The notes: generated from the letters alone by a model not told the origin. DNA of 64,000 bases from JAADCS01 sp964473735 (GCA_964473735.1 CAYYQD010000002.1:7351-71350), one strand, 5' to 3'; numbered from the stretch's first letter, positions 32,360-41,517 are shown. Made by a program: numbers and translations.

Positions 32360-34194
32360 AGAGGTACGTGTTTGCCGTCTTATCTCTGTTTCCTGTCTCC
32401 CTCATGGGGGCGTGGGTTGATATAACGGATATGGCCGAGGGTCCGAGGGCCTCGGTCGGAAAGAAGGAGTACCTGCAGCTCTCCCCTGCTACGCCCGTCC
32501 GCCTGAAGGTCAAGAGGAGCACGAACGTCAGGTGGAGGGTCCGCGCCGACAAGAGCGGTAGGCTCTGGTACATAAACCGCAGGAACGGAAAACGCAGGGA
32601 CTTCCACTTCAGGGCTGGTAAGAGCGAGATAAGGATGCACCTCTCGGCCGGAATATACGACTTCTACGCCTCACCGGAGGCCGTAGCACGTGTCTATAGG
32701 TACGTGCGGCGTCGCTGGAAACCCGTTCAGCCGGAGGGGGGAGGGTACCCCGTCGTACTGTTGGTGGGTGAGAACCGCTACACCTACTACAGAACGGATA
32801 GGGGGGTAGTGGTGAAGGTCAAGGGACCGACCACGCTCCACCTGTTCTTCCGGGCCTTCATGAGAGGCGGAGGTAAGGTGAGAGCTAAGATCAAGGTCTA
32901 TGAGGGGAAGAGGCTTATAAAGTCCGCCATAAAGACGCTTAGACCTTCCCGACGGGCGATATTCTTTACGGGGAAGGACAGCATAAAGGCTTCCGTACCC
33001 CTGAAACTGAGCCTGAAGGTATCCAAGGGACTCCATCGCTACAGGGTCGTGGTATCTGGCGTTGAGGGTGCGGTCAAGCCCTACGTGGATAAGGGGAAAC
33101 GCAAGCGGAAAAGGGGAAGTCTATTCCACTTCACGGAGATGGGGAGGGTTGAATACGGCCCCATGTTGGCCTCTTTAAGCGCCTCTTACAGTGGAAAGCG
33201 CTACAGGAGTAAGAGACACCGCAGGAGAAGGCTCCGCAGGAGGAGACACTTCAAACACCACTACGTGCGGGTAGTACCCTCCTTCGCGTACTTATCCTCT
33301 GACAACGTCTATCACTACAGCCAACCCCAGATTGACACCTTCTACAGCGGTCTAAAGCCCTACAGGTACCCCGGAGTTGAGGGTATAGGGGACGGTATCT
33401 GGAGGGCGAGGCTGTCCTTCACTTACCTCTACCGCTGGAGGCGTAAGATTTCCTTAGGTCCCACCCTGTACTACGCCCTCTACAGGTACCTTCAGAACCA
33501 GCAGCTTAACCGCAGTCTGTACGGTATTTCTCTCGTGGGCAGGTTTTACGGACTGCGGGCGAGGGTATCCTACCTGAACATGCCCTTTTACGGTGTTAGA
33601 CCGACTTACACAGGCGTACCTAAGACGTACGAACTTCTATCCTTCGCCTACAGCAGGACGGAGGTCTCCCTATCCTACACCTTGAAGCCCATTACCGTAA
33701 GGGGGGTCTACGGGTTCGGTAGGTACGACTTCAACCCCACCTTTGACCTGTACGACGCCCGGTTTCGCAGGGCAGGGGGTGGTATCACCTTCAGGTACTC
33801 CGTCTTCTCCTTAAAGGGAGACGTCCTCTTCGGTAAAGTGGAGGCTACGAACCTACCCGCCGGAGTGCCCAAGGATTGGTCCCACGACTACACCACCTTC
33901 AAGGTCGCTCTTCTCCTGTCCCTTCCCTACGTTTCCCCTTACATCTCCTACAGGCATACGGTAAGAAACTACACGACCACGGACGTAGCCGACTCCCACT
34001 ACGGCAGAGAGGATAAAGAGAGTGACCTCGTTCTGGGTGTCTCTGGAGAGCTCCCGTACGTCAGGCCCTTCGTATCCTACAGGGTCAGGAGCCGTTCCAC
34101 CACCTCTCCCACCCCTATCGTGGATGTCTTCAAGGACTACAGGGAGAACGTATTTACGGCCGGCATAAGGGTACCCCTGAAGTTCAGGTTCTGA
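32356..34194 (+). CDS. Outer-membrane barrel protein of the pgs operon with a cationic patch
   Basis: A 612-residue protein of no family I recognise. Residues 1-18 are a signal peptide (VFAVLSLFPVSLMGA). Residues 19-250 form one or two beta domains, unusually rich in Arg and Lys (KGKRKRKRG at 246-254). Residues 281-302 are a cationic cluster in which 18 of 22 are Lys, Arg or His. Residues 305-612 look like a beta-barrel with Tyr-rich strands and end VFTAGIRVPLKFRF. The ATG overlaps the pgsW stop, so it is the fourth gene of the pgs operon. It is a candidate conduit for poly-gamma-glutamate through the outer membrane. Confidence 0.75.
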   Translation: MKRYVFAVLSLFPVSLMGAWVDITDMAEGPRASVGKKEYLQLSPATPVRLKVKRSTNVRWRVRADKSGRLWYINRRNGKRRDFHFRAGKSEIRMHLSAGIYDFYASPEAVARVYRYVRRRWKPVQPEGGGYPVVLLVGENRYTYYRTDRGVVVKVKGPTTLHLFFRAFMRGGGKVRAKIKVYEGKRLIKSAIKTLRPSRRAIFFTGKDSIKASVPLKLSLKVSKGLHRYRVVVSGVEGAVKPYVDKGKRKRKRGSLFHFTEMGRVEYGPMLASLSASYSGKRYRSKRHRRRRLRRRRHFKHHYVRVVPSFAYLSSDNVYHYSQPQIDTFYSGLKPYRYPGVEGIGDGIWRARLSFTYLYRWRRKISLGPTLYYALYRYLQNQQLNRSLYGISLVGRFYGLRARVSYLNMPFYGVRPTYTGVPKTYELLSFAYSRTEVSLSYTLKPITVRGVYGFGRYDFNPTFDLYDARFRRAGGGITFRYSVFSLKGDVLFGKVEATNLPAGVPKDWSHDYTTFKVALLLSLPYVSPYISYRHTVRNYTTTDVADSHYGREDKESDLVLGVSGELPYVRPFVSYRVRSRSTTSPTPIVDVFKDYRENVFTAGIRVPLKFRF

Positions 34195-34224
34195 GGCGGG
34201 TACGTACCCTTTACGCGCCTTTCA

Positions 34225-34239
34225 CCGGTATATTACCGG
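34225..34239 (+). promoter_or_regulatory. Palindromic -10 region of the PLD gene
   Basis: CCGGTA-TAT-TACCGG; the box is TATATT at 34229-34234, 6 bases before the ATG at 34241. Confidence 0.55.
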
Positions 34240-34240
34240 G

Positions 34241-35293
34241 ATGAAAAGGTTTAAGTACCTCTGGCCCGTACTCGTACTGCTGCTGGTCGCGCTGTACTTC
34301 CTCTGGCGGGGCGTGGGCGGAAGCAAGCCGCGGGAGGCGGAGGTCCGTAAGGAGGCCCCGAAGGCGGGGAATCGCCCCGTTGAGATATTCTTCACCCGCT
34401 CGGACGACGACCCCGAAAGGGCGCTGGTCTCCTTCATAAACTCGGCCAACAGGTACGTGCATGTGGCCATATTTGAGCTGGAGCTGGAGAGGGTGGTGAA
34501 TGCCCTGATAGATGCTAAGCACAGGGGGGTAGATGTGAAGGTCGTCATGGACGACAGGATGAAGCGTAAGTGGGCGGCTAAGAAGTTGAAGGCCGCAGGC
34601 ATCCCTATAGTCTTTGATAACCGAAAACCCTACATGCACAACAAGTTCGTAGTCGTTGACGGTAAGGCCGTGTGGTCCGGTTCTATGAACTTCAAGGAGT
34701 CCTCCGTCTATCGCAACGATAACAACGCCTTCATAATCTTCTCCCCGCAGGTGGCGGAGAACTACGAGAGGGAGTTTCAGGAGATGTTCGCCCAGCACCT
34801 CTTCGGACCGGACTCCCCTCGCAACACTCACTGCTGCTTTAAAGTGGCGGACGTTTATCTGGAGAACTACTTCGCCCCGGAGGACAGTGTAGCGCGGAGG
34901 ATAGTTGATATACTGCACAACTCCCGAAAGAGCATAAGGTTCGCGGCCTTCTCCTTTACGGACGACGACATCGGAAAGGCCATGGTGGAGGCGAAGCGCA
35001 GGGGGGTAGAAGTGGTCGGTGTGGTGGAAGCCCGCGGTGTCAGGAACAAGGGGTCGGAGTACAGGAGACTGAAGCGGGCGGGAATTCCCGTATTTAAGGA
35101 CGGCAACCCCTACATCCTCCACGACAAGTACATAATCGTGGATGACTCAATAGTGATAACAGGATCCTACAACTTCTCGCGCTCCGCCAGAAAGAGGAAC
35201 GACGAGAACGTCGTCATATTCTTCAAGAGGTGGATAGCCGGGGAGTACCTGAGGGACTTCGGTCGCATACTCAAGGAGGCTAAGGGAGAGTAA
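34241..35293 (+). CDS. Phospholipase D-like protein with two HKD motifs, membrane-anchored
   Basis: A 350-residue PLD-superfamily enzyme with an N-terminal membrane helix (YLWPVLVLLLVALYFLW). The two catalytic motifs are HNKFVVVDGKAVWSGSMN near residue 132 and HDKYIIVDDSIVITGSYN near 294, each preceded by an FxR/AxxAAGIPI-like stretch. The closest-looking groups are cardiolipin-hydrolase or nuclease-type (Nuc-like) PLDs, so the substrate could be phospholipid or nucleic acid. It has its own promoter and is not coupled to the pgs operon upstream. Confidence 0.88.
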   Translation: MKRFKYLWPVLVLLLVALYFLWRGVGGSKPREAEVRKEAPKAGNRPVEIFFTRSDDDPERALVSFINSANRYVHVAIFELELERVVNALIDAKHRGVDVKVVMDDRMKRKWAAKKLKAAGIPIVFDNRKPYMHNKFVVVDGKAVWSGSMNFKESSVYRNDNNAFIIFSPQVAENYEREFQEMFAQHLFGPDSPRNTHCCFKVADVYLENYFAPEDSVARRIVDILHNSRKSIRFAAFSFTDDDIGKAMVEAKRRGVEVVGVVEARGVRNKGSEYRRLKRAGIPVFKDGNPYILHDKYIIVDDSIVITGSYNFSRSARKRNDENVVIFFKRWIAGEYLRDFGRILKEAKGE

Positions 35294-35324
35294 AGGAGAG
35301 GACACCCTCGCGGGAGACGGGGGC

Positions 35325-35362
35325 GGTACCACTTTTGCAGGTTTTATACCCAAAGTGATACC
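35325..35362 (+). repeat. 38-bp dispersed hairpin repeat, copy 4
   Basis: Starts GGTACCACTT, contains ATACCCAAAGT and ends GATACC. It fills most of the 97-bp gap between the convergent PLD and RNA methyltransferase genes. Confidence 0.8.
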
Positions 35363-35390
35363 GTATGAAAGGTGTAAATATCTACGGGGG

Positions 35391-36302
35391 CTAAACCTTC
35401 TCAAACATGGCTATGAAGAAACCTTCGGTATCCGTTCTGTGAGGGTAAAAGCGCTTCGTTCCGGGTACGGCCCCGTCTACCTCCCCTATTCCCACCTCAG
35501 GCACGGGTACCAGCGTGGCCCCGCTCTCCTTCAGGAACCTCTCAACTACGTTCTCGTTCTCCTCGTAGGTTAAGGTGCAGGTGGAATATACCAACCTTCC
35601 CCCCGGCTTCAGAGTATCCCAGCCGGCCATAAGCAACCGGTACTGTACGCGACTGTAGGCCTTTACCTCCTTAGGGGACCACCAGAGGGCCACCTCGGGG
35701 TTCTTGTGCAGAGTCCCCACGGAGGAGCAGGGGGCATCCACCAGAACGTAATCGTAGTACTCCCTGTAAAATCTGGCCAACCTCTCCCCCCTGTATATGC
35801 TAACTACGACGTTGAGGCACCCCATCCTCTCCACGTTGTTGACCAGAGCCCTTACCCTGTCCATAGAGGAGTCGTTGGCGAAAACCATACCCGTGTTCCC
35901 CATAAGGGCCGAGAGTAAGGTGGTCTTGGAACCGGGGGCGGCAGCGATGTCCAGCACGAAGGAATGCGGCCGGGGGTTCAGGAGGTGGGCGGGAAGCATG
36001 GAGGCCAAATCCTGAACGTAGTAGTATCCTAAGAAGTGCTCTAAGGTTTTGCCCATCTCCGTAGGGTAGTGGAGGACCCGGAAAGCGTAGGGTAGGACGG
36101 TCCCCTCAAGGACGAACCCCCTATCCTCCAGCCTCCTTCTCAGGGTTTCCGGCTCTATCTTGAGGGTGTTGGCCCTGATGTACGGGCGGTAGGAGGGGGA
36201 GGTTATGTACCGGACGTACTCTTCGTACTCCTCCCCCAGTATCTCCCGAATCGCGGACCACAGGCTCCTGTTCTTCCTCAGGTACTCCTCCCTTATGGGC
36301 AT
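35391..36302 (-). CDS. RsmB/NOP2/Sun-family RNA 5-methylcytosine methyltransferase
   Basis: SAM-dependent rRNA or tRNA m5C methyltransferase of 303 residues. Motif I is VLDIAAAPGSKTTLLSALMG, motif IV VDAPCSSVGTLHKNP with the release Cys, motif VI YSTCTLTYEENE with the nucleophilic Cys. The N-terminal segment IRANTLKIEPETLRRRLEDRG is the usual small RNA-binding part; the NusB-like domain of RsmB is missing, so it may be a RsmF/YebU- or NSUN6-like enzyme. It follows the sppA gene by 4 bp. Confidence 0.92.
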   Translation of the reverse strand: MPIREEYLRKNRSLWSAIREILGEEYEEYVRYITSPSYRPYIRANTLKIEPETLRRRLEDRGFVLEGTVLPYAFRVLHYPTEMGKTLEHFLGYYYVQDLASMLPAHLLNPRPHSFVLDIAAAPGSKTTLLSALMGNTGMVFANDSSMDRVRALVNNVERMGCLNVVVSIYRGERLARFYREYYDYVLVDAPCSSVGTLHKNPEVALWWSPKEVKAYSRVQYRLLMAGWDTLKPGGRLVYSTCTLTYEENENVVERFLKESGATLVPVPEVGIGEVDGAVPGTKRFYPHRTDTEGFFIAMFEKV

Positions 36303-36306
36303 CCCG

Positions 36307-38523
36307 CTACTTCACCTCAACGTCGTACTCCATCCTGTAGAGAAGCTGCAACCCTTCCGGTACGATGGACTTAAGGTCAAGTTTGAGGGATGCCCCCTTC
36401 CCCATAATGCTCTTGAGCCTCTGGAAGGTGCCCTTGGGCCGGGGATACACTACGACCTCGTACTCCTTAACCCCGGACATCTTCGCCGCCAGCTCCACGG
36501 CGTCCGTGAGGCCGCCGAAACCGTCTGCCAGCCCTATGTTTACGGCGTCGTATCCGGCCCACACCCTTCCTCCGCCTATGGATCTCACGGAGTCCTCGGG
36601 CAGTCCCCTACCCTTTGATACCACGGAGACGAACCTGCCGTATGTGGCCTCTATGAGGCTGCGGACCCTTAAGATCTCCGTTGAGTCCATCTCCCTCCAG
36701 AGGGACCAGACGTCGCTGAAGGTATAGGTCTTCACCACGTCCCTGTTCAGGTGGAGTTTGTTTCTGTAAAAGTTCCGCAGGACGAACTTGGCCCCTATCA
36801 CCCCTATGGAGCCGGTTACGGTGGTACGATCCACCAGGATGGTGTCTGCCAAGGCGGATATGTAATAACCTCCGGAGGCTGCCACCCGCCCCATGGAGAC
36901 GACCACCACCTTCTCTTTGGCCAGCCTCTCCACGGCGTGGGCTATGTTGTCCGAGGCTAAGGCGCTCCCGCCGGGGGAGTTGACCCTTAACACCACAGCC
37001 TTAACGCTCTTATCCTTACGGAGTTTGTCCAGTATCCTGACAATCGTCCTGTCGCCAACGTTCTTACCGCCGACGAGGGGTAAGAAACCGTACGAGCTCT
37101 CACCGACCACTATTCCCCCCTCGGCTACGACAACGGCGACCTTAGGCTTCTCGTCCTTCCACTCCCTCTTCTGGACTTCAACCAGCCTGACCCTGCGACC
37201 CTTCTCCTTGAGAAGTGCTTTCCACTGATCCGGGTAGAGTAGGCTATCCACCAGACCGAGCTTAACCGCCTCCTCCGGGAGGAAGGTCCCCATGTGCGAC
37301 TTCACCAGACCGTTCAGGGAGTCGGCGTCCATCTTCCTGCCTTCGGCGACGTCCTTCAGCCACACGCCCCATATAACCTCAAGGAGGCGGCTGTACTGCT
37401 CCCTGTTGGGTTCCGACATCGTGTCCCTTACGAAGGGTTCAAGGGCGGACTTGTATTTGCCCATACGGAACTCCTGAACCTCTATCCCTAAGGAGTCAAA
37501 GGTCCTCTTGAAGAAGGTCAGCTCGGCAGACAGACCGGGGAGGGAGAGCATGCCCTCGGGCACGAGATAGACCTTACCGACAGAGGCCACGTAATATGAG
37601 GCCGTACCGTAGGAATCGCTGAAGGATATCACCTCCTTCCCCTTATCTTTAGCCCTCTTGAGTAGGCTCCTGAGCTCCTCCGCCTGCGCCATGGATAGGC
37701 CGAAGTCCCTCATATCAAGGGCTATGACCTTCACGTTGGGGGACTCAACGGCCTTTTTCACCTCACTTATGAAGTCGTAGAACTTCTTACCGCTACTGAA
37801 CGGGCCCGTCCTCCCGTCCTCCGTGTAGGACCTGACCCTCACCTCGTACCTGCCCTTCTTGATGGAGGGGGTGAAGTACTCCTTAGATAAGAGCAGTCCG
37901 AAGGACTTAGCCCCCCCGGATAGGATACCGCCCACCCTGAGCTTGCTGAAGGAAAGCTCTACCCCGGCAGACAACGTGAAATTTCGTGAGTCGCTGGAGT
38001 AGGCCTCAACCCTGAACCCGGCGTAGGGAAAGGGCTGGACGAAGAATCCGAAGACCGGAGAGACCCCAAGGAAGGCGTTGGGATCCGTCCCTTTAAGGTC
38101 CAGCCTGTAGTACCGGGTTCCGAAGTAGGCGGTCAGGTAGTCTTTGTACGGGCGTATCCCTACCCCCACGTCCGTACTCCCGGCCCCGCCGTTGTCCCCG
38201 TTCAGAACGGCTCCCACGGATAGGAACCGGAAGGGCCTGATAAGGAGACCGGCGCGCCATAGGTTGTTGAGGGGGTCGTAGTCCATACCCAGAGCCACTG
38301 GTCCCCCCCTGAACCCCGAGGACAGCAGGAGGTACTGCCCCCCCGGGGATAGGCGACCGTACCCGACCCCGAATCCGGCGAAGGCGAGGTTAAGGCCGTA
38401 AGATCCGTCGCCGTAGTAAAGCAGGAGCTCCCTGCCGCCGTACCCGAGACCGGCGGGGTTATTTACGGAGTTGGCACCGTAAGATAGGGCTACCGATGAG
38501 AGTTCAAAGAAAGGGTAAAGCAT
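36307..38523 (-). CDS. Signal peptide peptidase SppA with an N-terminal outer-membrane-like barrel domain
   Basis: A 738-residue fusion. Residues 1-240 form a barrel-like region (LLLYYGDGSYGLNLAFAGFG, YRLDLKGTDPNAFLGVSPVF) without a clear membrane helix. Residues 245-460 and 470-690 are the two tandem SppA domains. The catalytic Lys is expected in FRMGKYKSALEPF near 357, and the Ser in VNSPGGSALASD near 519, followed by GRVAASGGYYIS and TGSIGVIG. SppA cleaves leftover signal peptides and usually sits in the inner membrane. The fused barrel domain suggests a different site of action. Confidence 0.85.
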   Translation of the reverse strand: MLYPFFELSSVALSYGANSVNNPAGLGYGGRELLLYYGDGSYGLNLAFAGFGVGYGRLSPGGQYLLLSSGFRGGPVALGMDYDPLNNLWRAGLLIRPFRFLSVGAVLNGDNGGAGSTDVGVGIRPYKDYLTAYFGTRYYRLDLKGTDPNAFLGVSPVFGFFVQPFPYAGFRVEAYSSDSRNFTLSAGVELSFSKLRVGGILSGGAKSFGLLLSKEYFTPSIKKGRYEVRVRSYTEDGRTGPFSSGKKFYDFISEVKKAVESPNVKVIALDMRDFGLSMAQAEELRSLLKRAKDKGKEVISFSDSYGTASYYVASVGKVYLVPEGMLSLPGLSAELTFFKRTFDSLGIEVQEFRMGKYKSALEPFVRDTMSEPNREQYSRLLEVIWGVWLKDVAEGRKMDADSLNGLVKSHMGTFLPEEAVKLGLVDSLLYPDQWKALLKEKGRRVRLVEVQKREWKDEKPKVAVVVAEGGIVVGESSYGFLPLVGGKNVGDRTIVRILDKLRKDKSVKAVVLRVNSPGGSALASDNIAHAVERLAKEKVVVVSMGRVAASGGYYISALADTILVDRTTVTGSIGVIGAKFVLRNFYRNKLHLNRDVVKTYTFSDVWSLWREMDSTEILRVRSLIEATYGRFVSVVSKGRGLPEDSVRSIGGGRVWAGYDAVNIGLADGFGGLTDAVELAAKMSGVKEYEVVVYPRPKGTFQRLKSIMGKGASLKLDLKSIVPEGLQLLYRMEYDVEVK

Positions 38524-38525
38524 AG

Positions 38526-38543
38526 GGCGGAAATTATACCGCC
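38526..38543 (-). promoter_or_regulatory. Palindromic -10 region of the SppA gene
   Basis: GGCGG and CCGCC arms flank eight AT bases containing minus-strand TATAAT (38533-38538); gap to the ATG is 9 bases. Confidence 0.5.
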
Positions 38544-38545
38544 GC

Positions 38546-39418
38546 TTACCTGCGTAGAAGCCCCTTTATCCAACCCTTTGCCCTCTCCCAAAATCCCTTA
38601 TGCGTCTCTCTGTACCTTTCCAGAGCCCGAACGGCCTGAACGTACCCCGCCTCTATGAGCTCTCTGGTGCGCGAGAAGTCAAAGATAGATACGTTGTAAG
38701 GTGGGTCAAGGGGTACGTACAGGGTATCCACCCTGTGCTCCTCCACGAAGTGTTCCTGCTCCCGTATCTTAGACTCAAGGAGCAGCCCTATGGACCTTGA
38801 GAGGACACCGTACATGTTATACACCTCGTCGTCAAAGGACCTGCCCCCGCGGATGTGGAGGGCGACGGCACTCTTCGCCCCCCTCTCAACGGCTATGCTG
38901 TAGGGAATGTTACTGTAGAACCCTCCGTCTATGAGGACCATACCCTTGTACTTCCACGGTGGAAAGTAGGGAGGAAGGGCGGTTGAGGCCATTATGGCAT
39001 CTACAACCGGGTCTAAGGGGTCATCACCGAATACGTACACCTGATTGCTCCTTATATCCACGGCAGGTATGTACGTGGGTAGCTTCAGCTCTCCGAACTT
39101 CTTAACGGGTACTGTGCGCACTATAAAACGGTAAAAAGCCTCGTTTGAGAACAGACTGGTACGGTTCCTCAGCAGGCGAAAGAGGGCCCCGATCCGTCCC
39201 TCCGGTACCACGTCCTCCCTCCTCATCCTCAACCATATCTCCTCCAGCTCCTTCACCCCTTCAAGGGTGGGTTTGTGAGCGAAATATACGCCGTTCACCG
39301 AGCCTATTGACACCCCCACGACCATATCAAAGGTAAAACCCCTCTCAAGTAGAGCCTTGAGCGCTCCCACCTGCATACTCCCCCGCGTTGAACCCCCACT
39401 GAGTATCAGAGCCCTCAT
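38546..39418 (-). CDS. Patatin-like phospholipase, RssA-type
   Basis: A 290-residue Ser-Asp acyl hydrolase. The oxyanion loop is LSGGSTRGSMQ (residues 7-16), the nucleophile Ser37 is in GVSIGS, and the Asp164 is in VLIDGGFYSN. No signal peptide is seen, so it is probably cytoplasmic or peripheral. RssA-type proteins hydrolyse lipid esters; the natural substrate is not known. The gene has its own TAGAAT box 8 bases upstream of the ATG. Confidence 0.9.
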   Translation of the reverse strand: MRALILSGGSTRGSMQVGALKALLERGFTFDMVVGVSIGSVNGVYFAHKPTLEGVKELEEIWLRMRREDVVPEGRIGALFRLLRNRTSLFSNEAFYRFIVRTVPVKKFGELKLPTYIPAVDIRSNQVYVFGDDPLDPVVDAIMASTALPPYFPPWKYKGMVLIDGGFYSNIPYSIAVERGAKSAVALHIRGGRSFDDEVYNMYGVLSRSIGLLLESKIREQEHFVEEHRVDTLYVPLDPPYNVSIFDFSRTRELIEAGYVQAVRALERYRETHKGFWERAKGWIKGLLRR

Positions 39419-39426
39419 CGGGAAGT

Positions 39427-39432
39427 ATTCTA
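39427..39432 (-). promoter_or_regulatory. -10 box TAGAAT of the patatin gene
   Basis: Minus strand; 8 bases before the ATG at 39418. Confidence 0.55.
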
Positions 39433-39488
39433 AGGAAGGAAACGTGTGGAAACCTGTTGCCTTCTTCAGACACTAAAGGCGGGTTGGG

Positions 39489-40919
39489 TTATCGTGATCT
39501 TAAAGCACAACCGCACTCCACCCGATAGAGGGAACGCTCAGGTCCGGCTAAGAGGGAACATCCCACCTTCTCCAGAGCGTGGGCGTAGTCTCTACCTACG
39601 GTTATCACTTCCAGACCCGGAGGTGGATTGGCCCCCTGCAACAGGAGTTTGTTCTTACGCGAGGGGTACTCACCCCCATCACACAGATAACTTTTGACAG
39701 CGGAGGCGGAGAAGTAGTATATCGGATAAACCCTGCGTCCCGGAAACAACCCCTCCCCCAGAATATAGTAAAGCGTGCGCTGTCTGGCCTGATAGGAGTT
39801 CTGACCGATTAGGGCTACGTCGTGTAGGGAACGAAGGGCCCTTCTGATTTCCCTCTCTCTACGCTCCGCGTTTCTGTTGTGGCGGGTTACCCTGTGCGCG
39901 TTCAGAAACACCTGGGCGAATCCGATAAGAAGGAGGAGGTTGATAAGGGCCGGCCACCTACCACTGATCTCCTCAAGGGATACGGATGCTATCAGAAAGG
40001 CGAACGGTACGGCCACTATGAAGTAGTCCCTTATATCGTTTATGTGGTAAAGCGTTCCAATGAGGAGCAGCAGAGCCATAGAAAGGGAAAGGGCGTGAAT
40101 ATCCCTCCGTTTGACCTTGAAGAGTGCGTACAGTACAAAGGGCAGAAGCAATGAAGTTTCCTTAAGCAGATACTCCAGAGCCTTCCTGAACCAGAGGACA
40201 TTTCTACCGAGATTCCAGAAGTCCATGTTGTGGATAAAACGCTCCCCTCTGATAACGCCCAATAGGTCTATCAGGTTGTGGGCTCTACTCTCCAGATAGA
40301 GCGAGCCGGACCACCCGGTCAGGAATATAACGAGGGTGTAAGGCACGTAGGCCAGAAGGGTTAGAAACAGCATCAGGATGCCCTTTCTCATATCGGGAAG
40401 TCCGTGCAGGGCAAAATATACCGGGATGAATACTATGCCAAGGGGATGGTGTGAGACGGCTAACGATAGGAGAAACCAGGATAGAAGTGCGTGCTTTTTC
40501 ACAACCGAAAGGTAAATCCCCGATACCCCCAGAAATACGAGGAAAATATACACCTCGGCCGTCGTCGCGTACCTAATAAACAGGGGGGAGCCCCCGGCGA
40601 TGAGGGTAAGTGGTAGAAGTACTCTATCCGAAGCCCCTAACTTCCTCCCTACGGAGTACAACATCGTAAGTGTGGCCAGGGATAGGAACACCTGCAATAG
40701 GTTCGCTTTGAAGGCCGCCGTACCGAGAGGGCATACCTTCCCCCAGATGTGGAGCAGAACTATGTAGAGGGGATAGCCGGGATTGTGGGCGGTTCCCCAG
40801 ACTTTCAGGAGGAACTGAAATTTACTCGTATCGCCGCTCCATACGGGATAGGGAGAGACGAGGAAGAGGTAGAGAAGAAGCAGGAATACGAAAAACAGAA
40901 GAACCAACCGTTTGTACAT
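39489..40919 (-). CDS. DUF2723/PMT-like multipass membrane glycosyltransferase
   Basis: A 476-residue membrane protein with about ten helices. After the first helix comes VWSGDTSKFQFLLKVWGTAHNPGYPLY, the acidic-then-HNPGYP motif of DUF2723, a relative of protein mannosyltransferases and ArnT (GT-C fold, polyprenyl-phosphate sugar donors). The C-terminal 100 residues are a soluble domain. The ATG at 40919 is chosen because a TAGAAT box lies 11 bases upstream; a longer frame to 40970 would include that box. The sugar acceptor is unknown. Confidence 0.8.
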   Translation of the reverse strand: MYKRLVLLFFVFLLLLYLFLVSPYPVWSGDTSKFQFLLKVWGTAHNPGYPLYIVLLHIWGKVCPLGTAAFKANLLQVFLSLATLTMLYSVGRKLGASDRVLLPLTLIAGGSPLFIRYATTAEVYIFLVFLGVSGIYLSVVKKHALLSWFLLSLAVSHHPLGIVFIPVYFALHGLPDMRKGILMLFLTLLAYVPYTLVIFLTGWSGSLYLESRAHNLIDLLGVIRGERFIHNMDFWNLGRNVLWFRKALEYLLKETSLLLPFVLYALFKVKRRDIHALSLSMALLLLIGTLYHINDIRDYFIVAVPFAFLIASVSLEEISGRWPALINLLLLIGFAQVFLNAHRVTRHNRNAERREREIRRALRSLHDVALIGQNSYQARQRTLYYILGEGLFPGRRVYPIYYFSASAVKSYLCDGGEYPSRKNKLLLQGANPPPGLEVITVGRDYAHALEKVGCSLLAGPERSLYRVECGCALRSR

Positions 40920-40930
40920 TCCGACGCGAT

Positions 40931-40936
40931 ATTCTA
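40931..40936 (-). promoter_or_regulatory. -10 box TAGAAT of the DUF2723-type gene
   Basis: Minus strand, 11 bases before ATG 40919; supports the shorter protein. Confidence 0.5.
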
Positions 40937-41067
40937 AGGTGAGCGTACTTTTTTGGGTAATTATGGACATTATCCTTTACGGTGCCGATATTTTATCGTC
41001 CCACGGTAGTGGCCCGGATTCCCGTCTGGACGTCCTCCAAATCACCCACCGTTCCGCTCGGCTACCT

Positions 41068-41073
41068 TAAAAT
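41068..41073 (+). promoter_or_regulatory. -10 box TAAAAT of the 41083 operon
   Basis: Nine bases before the ATG. Confidence 0.55.
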
Positions 41074-41082
41074 ATCCTTCGG

Positions 41083-41517
41083 ATGTTGCGTTTTCTATTG
41101 TCCGTTTTAGTGCTGGGGGTACTCCTTCCCGGATGTAGGGTGGAGGATACGAACGGAGGGGGAGGGAACGGCAACCTCGTGAGTGTGGACCTCTTCCACG
41201 GCTACTACGACGTTGGACCCGGATACTACTTCCGTCTGAAGTTCTCCGCCCGCTCCGGAGATACCCTGCACTTTGAGGCCCGGGTAAGGAACGGGGACGG
41301 GGACATAAGCTACGCCTTCTGGACGGACAGCGTAAATTTCGTCAGGTGGCTGAACGACGACTCCACGGCCGTCCTCCACGGCTACGTTGAGGGGGTGAGC
41401 ACCGTTTCCTACTCCCCCGCCCTTGACTCCAGCGTCTATTACGTTGTGCTCGGCAACTCCTCCGCCATTACCACCAAGCGCTTCTGGATAAGGGCCTACC
41501 TGAGGGGGTTGAGATGA
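41083..41517 (+). CDS. Hypothetical lipoprotein
   Basis: A 144-residue lipoprotein (MLRFLLSVLVLGVLLPGC, lipobox LPGC) followed by a Gly/Asn linker (TNGGGGNGN) and one beta-sandwich with YYFRLKFSARSGDTLHFEARV and SVYYVVLGNSSAITTKRFWI. This looks like a pre-peptidase or emp24/GOLD-like sandwich. Its last codons overlap the subtilase ATG, so the two are co-translated; it may act as an inhibitor or chaperone for that protease. Confidence 0.65.
   Translation: MLRFLLSVLVLGVLLPGCRVEDTNGGGGNGNLVSVDLFHGYYDVGPGYYFRLKFSARSGDTLHFEARVRNGDGDISYAFWTDSVNFVRWLNDDSTAVLHGYVEGVSTVSYSPALDSSVYYVVLGNSSAITTKRFWIRAYLRGLR

Noticed and set aside
34211..35122. Long open frame on the minus strand opposite the PLD gene (303 codons)
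   Set aside because: The plus-strand frame has both HKD motifs and a promoter. The antisense frame is a by-product of the codon pattern in this GC-rich genome, as are similar long antisense frames at 53468-54103 and 57561-58292.
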